Source: an uncultured Acetatifactor sp.
GTDB taxonomy: Bacteria > Bacillota > Clostridia > Lachnospirales > Lachnospiraceae
Reading direction: 5' to 3'
Assembly: GCA_934394665.1 (NCBI GenBank)
Contig: CAKRRS010000108.1
Coordinates: 1-6,245 of the forward strand
DNA: 6,245 nt
A program made the position numbers and the translations under genes. A model generated the notes under the pieces. It made no database searches, was not told the DNA's origin, and saw only the letters and a list, made by a program, of their open reading frames with translations. This document shows, piece by piece, positions 1 through 6,104 of the stretch (position 1 is its first letter; each line of letters opens with the position of its first letter).

Positions 1-1662
1 ACCACAGCGCATAATCTTTCTAATGTGGACACCACAGGCTATACCAGACAACAGGTACAGCAATCTAACAGAGCTTATGTCACATTATCCACAGACCCGA
101 AGTCTATTTCGAATAAACAGACGGGTCTGGGTGTCACATATTCCCGCGTAAAACAGGTCAGAGATTATTTCCTGGACAAGACATACCGCAAGGAATCGGG
201 ACGCAGTATGTTCTATGAAGTATCCACGGAGGTCATGGAAGAAGTAGAGAGCCAGCTGGGTGAATTGAACGGTGAAGCTTTTCAGACGACCATGACGGAT
301 TTCTGGACAGCTATTCAGGAGCTTTCCAAAGATCCTGCAAGCTCTGTGACGCAGGGACTGATCGTACAGAGAGCGAGCGAGTTCGTACAGAGAGCCGGCG
401 CGGTATATGACGGATTAAGCTCTTATCAGAACAATCTGAACACACAGATCAGGCAAAACGTAGATAAAATCAATAAATACGGCAATCAGCTGTTGACCTT
501 GAATGACCAGATCCGCGCGATCGAGAGCGGCGGTATCGAGCATGCCAATGACTTAAGAGATGCGCGAAACCAGATTCTGGACGAACTGGCAGAGCTGACC
601 AACATGAGCTTCTCGGAAGACCGTTACGGCAGCGTATCGGTACAGATCGAAGGCGTGGATTTTGTCAAGGACGGCACCTGCTATGAGATTGCCATGAAAA
701 CGGATGAAGCAACCGGCTTCTACACACCGTTCTGGCCGCAGGATGCCACCTATACGGTAAGAGATGACGGCACCAGAGTCTATAATATCGACGGCGCGGA
801 AGTATTTGATCTCTCCATCGAGATTTCTTCCGATCTTGGAACGGATGTCGGCGGTCTGAAGGCCATGCTTTTGGCGAGAGGCGATCACAGAGCCAATTAT
901 ACCGACCTGGCAGAGGGAAAATACGACAAGGTATCCCAGTCAGTCGTAATGAATATCCAGGGCGAATTCGACCAGATGATTCACAATGTGGTGACGAAGA
1001 TCAATGATATCCTGGCGAAGGCGGCAGGTGTGCAGACCGGAGATCTGACACTGGCAGACGGTACGGTACGGAAGGATGCCCGGTATTGCACCGTAGATCC
1101 GAACGGCTATATGCGCATGGAGGACGGCAGCCCAATTCAGTTATTTACCAAGATCACCACGGACGGTTACGAAAAAGTGACCGCACAGGGCGGCAAGGAA
1201 TACTGGGTGATGAAGGAAGAGAAGCCCAATGCGCCCGAGAGTCTGTATACGATCGGCAATCTTCAGGTGAACCCCACACTGATGCAGGAGCCTTCGAAGT
1301 TAGGCTTCAGACTGGCAGACGGTTCCGAAGATAAAGAGACCGCAGAAGCATTAAAGGCAGCATTTACAGAGGAAGCTTACACGCTGAATCCCAATGTACA
1401 GAAGAAGACTACGTTTGTAGATTATTATACGGATCTGGTATCCCAGGTGGCAAACTCCGGATATGTATTCCGCAGTATCTATGAGAATCAGGTCAACACC
1501 GTAGAGGCGACGCAGAGTGCCAGAGAGCAGGTCATCGGCGTTTCTACGGATGAGGAACTGTCCAACATGATTAAGTTCCAGAACGCATACAACGCATCCA
1601 GCCGATATATCAATGTGATCAGCGAGATGCTGGAGCATATCATATCTACGCTTGGAGTATAG
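1..1662 (+). CDS. flgK: FlgK flagellar hook-filament junction protein, copy 1 (5' end cut by window)
   Basis: This is a flagellar hook-associated protein 1 (HAP1), an exported axial protein that forms the junction between hook and filament. The frame is open from base 1. The visible protein begins TTAHNLSNVDTTGYTRQQV, the conserved FlgK N-terminal D0 helix, so the GTG at 25 is internal. By alignment with the next gene about 23 residues are missing upstream. 553 residues are visible. Visible residues 185-199 (LRDARNQILDELAEL) and 284-295 (GGLKAMLLARGD) fit FlgK core segments. The region around 330-440 is variable and probably surface exposed, with a VNPTL motif after it. The last 40 residues (NMIKFQNAY through EMLEHIISTLGV) are the FlgK C-terminal D0 helix. 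Only two cysteines are visible. It is followed 13 bases later by a second flgK, so the two are surely co-transcribed. Family assignment is firm. Which copy is the principal HAP1 is unknown. Confidence 0.93.
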   Translation, partial: TTAHNLSNVDTTGYTRQQVQQSNRAYVTLSTDPKSISNKQTGLGVTYSRVKQVRDYFLDKTYRKESGRSMFYEVSTEVMEEVESQLGELNGEAFQTTMTDFWTAIQELSKDPASSVTQGLIVQRASEFVQRAGAVYDGLSSYQNNLNTQIRQNVDKINKYGNQLLTLNDQIRAIESGGIEHANDLRDARNQILDELAELTNMSFSEDRYGSVSVQIEGVDFVKDGTCYEIAMKTDEATGFYTPFWPQDATYTVRDDGTRVYNIDGAEVFDLSIEISSDLGTDVGGLKAMLLARGDHRANYTDLAEGKYDKVSQSVVMNIQGEFDQMIHNVVTKINDILAKAAGVQTGDLTLADGTVRKDARYCTVDPNGYMRMEDGSPIQLFTKITTDGYEKVTAQGGKEYWVMKEEKPNAPESLYTIGNLQVNPTLMQEPSKLGFRLADGSEDKETAEALKAAFTEEAYTLNPNVQKKTTFVDYYTDLVSQVANSGYVFRSIYENQVNTVEATQSAREQVIGVSTDEELSNMIKFQNAYNASSRYINVISEMLEHIISTLGV

Positions 1663-1666
1663 GAGG
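1661..1666 (+). promoter_or_regulatory. Ribosome binding site of flgK copy 2, overlapping the stop of copy 1
   Basis: AGGAGG lies inside TAGGAGG, where TAG is the stop codon of the upstream flgK. It sits 9 bases before the ATG at 1676. The overlap suggests translational coupling, so that ribosomes ending on copy 1 can reinitiate on copy 2 and both are made in related amounts. No ANGGA motif is present here, unlike the leaders of flgL and the flaG-like gene. Confidence 0.85.
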
Positions 1667-1675
1667 CGGTAACAG

Positions 1676-3595
1676 ATGCCCTCACAATTTTTTGGATTAA
1701 ATATTGCATATACAGGATTGTTAGCCAGCAATGCGGCCATGAACACGACTTCCAACAACATTGCAAACGTGCAGACGGAAGGCTACAGCAGGCAGCAGGT
1801 GACCCAGCAGGCTTCGAATGCACTTCGTGTGTTCCAGACCTACGGCTGTGCCGGTGCCGGTGTAGAGACACTGGCGATCGAGCGTGTCCGGGACGAGTTC
1901 TACGACGGAAGATTCTGGGATAACAACGCACAGCTGGGTGAGTACGATATGAAGCAGTATTACATGCAGCAGATTGAGACTTATTTTGATGATGACGGCA
2001 AGAGTACCGGATTCAAGACCATCTTCGATCAGCTGATGGTGACAGGTATGCAGGCATTGTTAAAAGACCCGAGCAGCGCTACCGCCAAATCCCAGTTCGT
2101 AGGGTATGCAGGCGCACTGACCGAGTATTTCAACGGCATGGCAGGCAATCTGGAAAAAGTACAGAAAGATATCAACCAGGAGATCAAACTGAAGGTGGAT
2201 CAGATCAATTCCATCGCCGGTGAGATCGCTACTTTGAATAAACAGATCAACACGATCGAACTGACCGGTGTCAAAGCGAACGAGCTTCGTGACCGCAGAA
2301 CGCTGTTGGTGGATGAATTATCTAAAATCGTAGACGTGGAAGTCAAGGAAACACCGATCATTGATGCCAATAATGAGAATCGTGAGACCGGTGCCAACAG
2401 ATATATGGTCAAGATCGCCGGCGGACAGATGTTAGTCGATAGCAGCGATTACAACGGTCTGGAATGTGTGGCGAGAACTTCTTACGAGAAGGTCAACCAG
2501 ACGGATATCGACGGACTCTATGAGATCTACTGGTCGGACGGACAGAAGTTCAATCTCTACAATGCCTCCATGGGCGGCGACCTCGCGGGACTGATTCAGA
2601 CCCGTGACGGCAATAACGGAGAGAATTTCACCGGTCAGGTGACCGCTACCGGCACGACCACCGTAGACGGCAAGACACATGATACCGTAACGGTCAAAGT
2701 GACCAAGGCATATTTGCAGGATCTGAATAAATGTAACCTCTCGGATCAGGGCGGTGTCATCGATCTGGGCAATCAGGAATTCTACTATGATTCCTGGGCG
2801 TACACCTGTGAGTATGATGCAAACGGAAATGCGACATATACTTATACCTTTACCTTATCCGACAGTGAGAAGAATCCCAGAGGGCTTACGAATGACCGCG
2901 TAGGGAAAAAAGCGGAGATCGGTACGAGCCTGTCTTATCAGGGGATCCCTTATTATATGAACCAGATGAATGAGTGGATCCGTACTTTTTCCCAGAAATT
3001 CAATGATATCCTGACTGCCGGATACAGCAACAGTGGGGATCCCGGTGTCAAGATGTTCACCGGCAATAAAGCGACCGGCGGAGAGCAGTTTTTGTTAAAT
3101 GACGATACCAAGAGATACGACAAGCAGGAGAAGACCGCGGGCAGCACGATCACGGTAAAAGTCAATGATGACAGCTATTACCGCCTGACAGCGAAAAATT
3201 TCGACATCCTCGATGCTATGGAACAGGATCCCAGCCTGATGGCGAACCGCTATGATGTGGCAGACGGCGTGGAGCAGAACGACCTGCTGAATGATTTGAA
3301 AAATCTGGCAACAGACAAGTCCAAGATGAGCTTCCGCGGATGCAATGCTTCCGAATTTTTACAGTGTATTCTGTCGGATGTGGCATTGAATGCTTCCAGA
3401 GCCAATACCTTCTATGCGAGCTTTAAAGACATCTCGGCGACCATTGATAATCAGAGAATCTCTATCTCAGGTGTCGATGAAGATGAAGAAGCAGTAAATC
3501 TTGTAAAATACCAGAATGGTTATAATCTGGCTTCCAAGATGATTCAGACACTGACAGAGGTGTATGACAGACTGATTCTGGAGACCGGCGTCTAG
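1676..3595 (+). CDS. flgK: FlgK flagellar hook-filament junction protein, copy 2 (enlarged)
   Basis: This is a second full-length FlgK-type junction protein of 639 residues; the family is commonly 500-560. The N-terminus reads MPSQFFGLNIAYTGLLASNA followed by NNIANVQTEGYSRQQV, the classic D0/D1 start. Residues 203-218 (ELRDRRTLLVDELSKI) and 300-311 (GGDLAGLIQTRD) are FlgK core motifs. The C-terminus has ISGVDEDEEAVNLVKYQNGY and a terminal amphipathic helix to residue 639. Residues about 315-415 are extra relative to copy 1. They are rich in T, V, Y and G and alternate like beta strands, so they look like an inserted domain just after the LIQTRDG motif. Six cysteines (58, 264, 353, 378, 556, 564) are unusual for an extracellular flagellar protein. 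The ATG has an excellent ribosome binding site and no upstream competitor. It could form a mixed or sequential junction with copy 1. That role is inferred. Confidence 0.93.
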   Translation: MPSQFFGLNIAYTGLLASNAAMNTTSNNIANVQTEGYSRQQVTQQASNALRVFQTYGCAGAGVETLAIERVRDEFYDGRFWDNNAQLGEYDMKQYYMQQIETYFDDDGKSTGFKTIFDQLMVTGMQALLKDPSSATAKSQFVGYAGALTEYFNGMAGNLEKVQKDINQEIKLKVDQINSIAGEIATLNKQINTIELTGVKANELRDRRTLLVDELSKIVDVEVKETPIIDANNENRETGANRYMVKIAGGQMLVDSSDYNGLECVARTSYEKVNQTDIDGLYEIYWSDGQKFNLYNASMGGDLAGLIQTRDGNNGENFTGQVTATGTTTVDGKTHDTVTVKVTKAYLQDLNKCNLSDQGGVIDLGNQEFYYDSWAYTCEYDANGNATYTYTFTLSDSEKNPRGLTNDRVGKKAEIGTSLSYQGIPYYMNQMNEWIRTFSQKFNDILTAGYSNSGDPGVKMFTGNKATGGEQFLLNDDTKRYDKQEKTAGSTITVKVNDDSYYRLTAKNFDILDAMEQDPSLMANRYDVADGVEQNDLLNDLKNLATDKSKMSFRGCNASEFLQCILSDVALNASRANTFYASFKDISATIDNQRISISGVDEDEEAVNLVKYQNGYNLASKMIQTLTEVYDRLILETGV

Positions 3596-3660
3596 TATGA
3601 AAAGAACTTCTAGCCACTCAGAGCAAAGGCTCTTTCGTGGAGAAGTTCTAGGTTTCATAC
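3595..3660 (+). repeat. 66-base imperfect palindrome directly after flgK copy 2
   Basis: The arms pair in four blocks: GTATGAAA (3595-3602) with TTTCATAC (3653-3660), AGAACTTCT (3603-3611) with AGAAGTTCT (3641-3649), CCAC (3614-3617) with GTGG (3637-3640), and AGAGC (3620-3624) with GCTCT (3629-3633) around an AAAG loop. That gives 26 base pairs with small bulges. It starts on the last base of the flgK stop codon. No U-run follows it directly, so it is not a textbook terminator on its own. It may stabilise the upstream flgK mRNA, serve as an RNase processing site, or be a REP-like intergenic repeat. The pairing is plain in the sequence. The function is inferred. Confidence 0.75.
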
Positions 3661-3662
3661 CG

Positions 3663-3684
3663 GAAAAAGCATAAATGCTTTTTC
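3663..3684 (+). terminator. A/T-rich hairpin ending in a U-run, possible weak or leaky terminator
   Basis: GAAAAAGCAT (3663-3672) pairs perfectly with ATGCTTTTTC (3675-3684), giving a 10-bp arm with only two unpaired bases, so the real loop is at least four bases. The 3' arm ends in TTTTT, as in intrinsic terminators, but the stem holds little GC and the U-run is part of the stem. Coming right after the long palindrome, it could partly terminate or attenuate transcription between flgK and flgL in either direction. The downstream genes have no clear promoter of their own, so full termination here is unlikely. Confidence 0.4.
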
Positions 3685-3695
3685 TATAGCAGTGG

Positions 3696-3758
3696 CATGG
3701 ATTTATGGAGAGAAAGGAGAAAACTATTCAGATTCCCGGAACGCTGAATAGTTAAGGA
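3696..3758 (+). promoter_or_regulatory. Cluster of ANGGA motifs (candidate CsrA sites) in the flgL leader, including its ribosome binding site
   Basis: ANGGA, the core recognised by CsrA, occurs at 3697-3701 (within CATGGAT, matching CANGGAN), 3705-3709, 3714-3718, and 3754-3758. The last is the flgL ribosome binding site AAGGA, 6 bases before the ATG at 3765. A further GGA (3738-3740) lies in the apical part of the hairpin 3722-3753. With four fixed bases, about 0.3 hits would be expected by chance in this length at even composition, although a purine-rich leader raises that. csrA is encoded 2 kb downstream on the same strand. CsrA binding is inferred, not shown. Confidence 0.5.
3722..3753 (+). 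repeat. Perfect 10-bp inverted repeat abutting the flgL ribosome binding site
   Basis: AACTATTCAG (3722-3731) is the exact reverse complement of CTGAATAGTT (3744-3753), with a 12-base centre. TTC (3733-3735) and GAA (3739-3741) in the centre could extend the stem. The AAGGA ribosome binding site begins at 3754, the base after the stem, so the hairpin could keep it single-stranded or place a bound protein next to it. Another purine-rich AAAGGAG lies just upstream at 3713-3719. The repeat is clear. Its role in translation control is inferred. Confidence 0.7.
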
Positions 3759-3764
3759 CGAAAA

Positions 3765-5327
3765 ATGAGAATTACGAACAAGATCATGCAGCGTAATAAT
3801 CTGTCAAATATTAATACGAACAAGGTATATCAGGACAAGCTGAGTACCCAGATGTCCACACAGAAGAAGGTCAGTCGTCCTTCCGATGATCCTGTGGTAT
3901 CCATCCGTGCCCTGCGTCTGCGCAGTAATGTGACGGAAGTGACGCAGTACTACAGTAAAAATATTCCGGATGCCGAGAGCTGGCTGGATGTGACAGAGGA
4001 TGCCCTGAAAAATCTGACCCAGATCATGACCAACATGATCTCCCAGTGTACGAAGGGCTCCAACGGAGATCTGAAGACGGAAGATCGCCAGATCATCCTG
4101 GAACAGCTGAAGGCTCTGGGTGATGAAGTATACAGCACCGGAGATGCGGATTACGCAGGACGTTATGTGTTCACCGGCTATCGTACCGATACTTCCTTAA
4201 GCTTCGATAAGGAATACAATACCAAATACGAGATCACGGAACAGCTTGACAGCAGTGCTATCACACGGATGACCAAGATCAATACCGGAAAACTGTTGGA
4301 TATCACTGCAGCCAATTACAAAAACATGAATATGACGGAGCAGGAGATCAGTTCTACAGAAGTGTATCGTATCCAGCTGTCTTATGATGACTGTATGGAA
4401 AAAGGAACCCCTTCCATCACATTCAAAGAAAAACAGGCAGACGGTAATTATAAGGATGTGACATGGCCGGATGCAACAGCAACTCCTGCAATTACGATCA
4501 CAGAAAAATCTTCTACCGAAGATCCGTACAGCAATCTGGGCGATAACGAGATTGTCTATGTACGCGATACCGGTGAGATTTTATTAGGTAAGAATCAATA
4601 TAAAAAATTAATGGCATGTAAGGATGACCCTACCACCTCAGGAATCAATGAAGGTGAGATCCGTGTGACCTATCAGAAGAATCACTGGGTCAAGGGAGAT
4701 TTGAGACCCGAACACTATTTTGCCTGCAAGAGTACCGATGCCGACGGCAAAGAAACGGTATATAACAAGGACTATCTGGAAGGCAATACGACGGAAAAAC
4801 AGTCCATCGAGTATGATGTCGGATTCAATCAGACCATCCGTGTGAATTCTACAGCGGATGAATGCTTCCAGCACGGTATCGGACGTACCGTGGACGATCT
4901 GGTACAGGCAATGCAGGATGTTCTCGACCTGGAGGCGGTTAAGACCAAGATCGAAGGACTTCAGAAAACGGCGACAGGCAACGATGCAGAGACCCTGACC
5001 AAACAGATGGAAGCTGTGAAAAAAGCATTAACATTGTCCAAAGATAAATGTCAGAAAATGTTCGAAAGCGGAATCACCACCTTCCAGGGCTATCTGGACG
5101 ATGCCAATCTGTGCATCACCAATTGCGGTACCAGAAGCAGCAAGCTCGAACTGATCGACAACCGGATGAAGAATCAGAAGACCACCTTCGAGACGCTGAA
5201 GAGTGAGAACGAAGATATTGATATCACAGAGACTGCCATTAACTTAAAGAGTGCGGAAATGACTTACGAAGCCGCCCTGATGGCTACCGGTAAGGTGATG
5301 CAGACCACCTTATTGAATTTCATCTAA
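3765..5327 (+). CDS. flgL: FlgL flagellar hook-filament junction protein (HAP3), long form
   Basis: FlgL sits between FlgK and the first flagellin layer and adapts the hook to the filament. It is secreted by the flagellar export apparatus. The N-terminus MRITNKIMQRNNLSNINTNK, SRPSDDPVVSIRALRLRS (residues 37-54) and the RYVFTGYRTDT segment (133-143) are diagnostic of FlgL. Residues about 458-520 (SSKLELIDNRM through LLNFI) form the flagellin-like C-terminal helices. At 520 residues it is far longer than usual (about 300). The excess is a variable central region of roughly 220 residues (about 145-365), presumably an outward-facing domain. It has eight cysteines (95, 210, 285, 321, 367, 429, 450, 454). 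The ATG at 3765 has AAGGA 6 bases upstream and the start matches the family. The 169-base leader contains three hairpins and candidate CsrA sites, so translation is probably regulated. fliW follows after 24 bases. Confidence 0.94.
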   Translation: MRITNKIMQRNNLSNINTNKVYQDKLSTQMSTQKKVSRPSDDPVVSIRALRLRSNVTEVTQYYSKNIPDAESWLDVTEDALKNLTQIMTNMISQCTKGSNGDLKTEDRQIILEQLKALGDEVYSTGDADYAGRYVFTGYRTDTSLSFDKEYNTKYEITEQLDSSAITRMTKINTGKLLDITAANYKNMNMTEQEISSTEVYRIQLSYDDCMEKGTPSITFKEKQADGNYKDVTWPDATATPAITITEKSSTEDPYSNLGDNEIVYVRDTGEILLGKNQYKKLMACKDDPTTSGINEGEIRVTYQKNHWVKGDLRPEHYFACKSTDADGKETVYNKDYLEGNTTEKQSIEYDVGFNQTIRVNSTADECFQHGIGRTVDDLVQAMQDVLDLEAVKTKIEGLQKTATGNDAETLTKQMEAVKKALTLSKDKCQKMFESGITTFQGYLDDANLCITNCGTRSSKLELIDNRMKNQKTTFETLKSENEDIDITETAINLKSAEMTYEAALMATGKVMQTTLLNFI

Positions 5328-5341
5328 CGTGTCTGCGGAAT

Positions 5342-5345
5342 GGAG
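5342..5345 (+). promoter_or_regulatory. Ribosome binding site deciding the fliW start at 5352
   Basis: GGAG ends 6 bases before the ATG at 5352, whereas the in-frame ATG at 5340 has no properly spaced site (GCGGA touches it directly). The site sits within GCGGAATGGAG, so an ATGGA (5340-5344), the ANGGA core, overlaps it. This may be chance or a CsrA contact on the fliW message. Confidence 0.6.
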
Positions 5346-5351
5346 AATTCT

Positions 5352-5810
5352 ATGAAGATTAATACCAAGTTTTTCGGAGAAGTTGAGATTGCGGACGACA
5401 AGATCATTACGTTTGAAAAGGGCATTATCGGATTCCCCCAGCTGAAGCACTTTACCATGCTGCACGATGAGGAAAAGGGCAGTAACGTAGGAATCCGTTA
5501 CTTACAGTCCCTGGAAGAGCCGGGATTTGCCATGCCGGTGATGGATCCGCTGTTAGTCAATCCGGAATATGATCCGGAGGTAGACGATGAGCTGCTCACC
5601 GGTGTCGGGAAGCTTACCCCGGAGAATATTCTGGTCATGGTCACTGTGACCGTGCCTGCAGACCTGACCAAGATGACTGTGAATCTGCAGGGTCCCTTCG
5701 TAATCAATGTAGAAGAACGCAAGGCCTGTCAGATCATCCTCGAAGGAGACAAATATCCGGTAAAATTCCCGGTATATGATATCTTAAAGTCCGGAAAGGC
5801 GGGTGAGTAA
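5352..5810 (+). CDS. fliW: FliW flagellar assembly factor, CsrA antagonist
   Basis: FliW is a small cytoplasmic protein that binds flagellin and CsrA in alternation. When flagellin is exported, freed FliW binds CsrA and lifts its repression of flagellar mRNAs (known from Bacillus subtilis). The predicted protein has 152 residues, the usual family size. Visible family motifs are TKFFGEVEI (5-13), ITFEKGIIGFPQL (19-31), LQSLEEPGFAMPVMDP (51-66), ENILVMVTVTVP (91-102), NLQGPFVIN (111-119) and the GDKYPVKFPV tail (132-141). The start at 5352 (MKINTKFF) is preferred over the ATG four codons upstream because it matches family N-termini and has the better ribosome binding site. The stop is one base from the csrA start, so the two are probably translated in a coupled way, which suits a protein and its antagonist. 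Confidence 0.95.
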   Translation: MKINTKFFGEVEIADDKIITFEKGIIGFPQLKHFTMLHDEEKGSNVGIRYLQSLEEPGFAMPVMDPLLVNPEYDPEVDDELLTGVGKLTPENILVMVTVTVPADLTKMTVNLQGPFVINVEERKACQIILEGDKYPVKFPVYDILKSGKAGE

Positions 5811-5811
5811 G

Positions 5812-6030
5812 ATGCTGGCATTGTCCCGTAAAAAAAACGAAGCAATTGTAATCAATAACGACATCGAGATCACCGTCCTGGAAGTAAAGGGTGATCAGGT
5901 AAAGATCGGCATCACCGCTCCCAAGGAAGTGCCCGTTTACCGCAAGGAGGTTTACCTCCAGATCCAGGAAGCCAACAAGGCATCTGTCGATGCGGAAGGT
6001 ATGGCTGCACTGAAGAATCTGTTGGGATAG
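5812..6030 (+). CDS. csrA: CsrA translational regulator
   Basis: CsrA is a homodimeric RNA-binding protein that binds ANGGA motifs, often over ribosome binding sites, and here most likely represses flagellar messages. The protein has 72 residues. It begins MLALSRKKNEAIVI, then DIEITVLEVKGDQVKIGI and APKEVPVYRKEVY, covering the five-strand fold. Arg44, the key RNA-contact residue in characterised CsrA, is present in VYRKEVY. The usual VGE turn near residue 9 is KNE. A C-terminal extension (EANKASVDAEGMAALKNLLG) is present, as in the FliW-dependent Firmicute proteins, where this extension is part of the FliW contact. The ATG at 5812 is chosen over the in-frame GTG at 5803 because family proteins start ML(A/I)L. 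It lies one base after the fliW stop, with GGTGA 5 bases upstream inside fliW. An intrinsic terminator follows. Confidence 0.96.
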   Translation: MLALSRKKNEAIVINNDIEITVLEVKGDQVKIGITAPKEVPVYRKEVYLQIQEANKASVDAEGMAALKNLLG

Positions 6031-6043
6031 AAAATAACAAAAA

Positions 6044-6052
6044 ATGGACGGA
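6044..6052 (+). promoter_or_regulatory. Two overlapping ANGGA motifs in the csrA 3' untranslated region
   Basis: ATGGACGGA contains ATGGA (6044-6048) and ACGGA (6048-6052) in an A-rich, probably unstructured stretch between the csrA stop and the terminator hairpin. CsrA could bind its own mRNA here, as a small sink or a feedback site. The motifs overlap too closely for two dimers at once, and there is no further support, so this is tentative. Confidence 0.25.
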
Positions 6053-6066
6053 GTCAAAAAACAGGC

Positions 6067-6104
6067 ATAGGAGGTGCAAAATTTTGCATCTCCTATTAAT
6101 TTTT
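6067..6104 (+). terminator. Intrinsic terminator after csrA
   Basis: ATAGGAGGTGCAAAA (6067-6081) pairs with TTTTGCATCTCCTAT (6082-6096). All 15 positions pair, with one G-U wobble at G6074, and the central AATT forms the loop. TAATTTTT (6097-6104) follows as the U-tract. This is a strong factor-independent terminator 36 bases after the csrA stop and should end the flgK-flgK-flgL-fliW-csrA transcript, so the next gene needs its own promoter. Confidence 0.88.

Noticed and set aside
25..27. GTG as the start of the first gene
   Set aside because: The frame is open to base 1 and the upstream codons encode TTAHNLSN, a conserved part of the FlgK N-terminus, so the gene begins outside the window.
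1601..1608. GCCGATAT, a perfect sigma-28 -10 octamer 68 bases before flgK copy 2
   Set aside because: No TAAA-like -35 at the required spacing (1582-1585 is AACG), and the bases encode the conserved SSRYINVI segment of FlgK copy 1. A transcript start at about 1615 would reopen the question.
1488..1931. 147-residue open frame on the - strand, and other shorter - strand frames across the window
   Set aside because: They lie antisense to clearly conserved flagellar genes, lack good ribosome binding sites and have low-complexity R/S/C-rich translations, so they are shadows of the real genes.
3685..3690. TATAGC as a sigma-A -10 for flgL
   Set aside because: No TTGACA-like -35 lies 16-18 bases upstream; that stretch is the AAAAAGCAT hairpin arm.
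4185..4192. ACCGATAC inside flgL as a sigma-28 -10
   Set aside because: The -35 position (4166-4169) reads TGTG, and the site is inside coding sequence for the conserved FTGYRTDT segment.
5340..5342. Upstream ATG as the fliW start
   Set aside because: It has no spaced ribosome binding site and adds four residues absent from typical FliW N-termini; the ATG at 5352 fits better.
5803..5805. GTG as the csrA start, overlapping the end of fliW
   Set aside because: It adds MSK before the family-typical MLALSRK start, and the ATG at 5812 has GGTGA at good spacing.
6044..6070. Short ATG frame of 8 codons after csrA
   Set aside because: It has no ribosome binding site and no recognisable product, and it runs into the terminator stem; the ATG is more plausibly part of an ANGGA motif.
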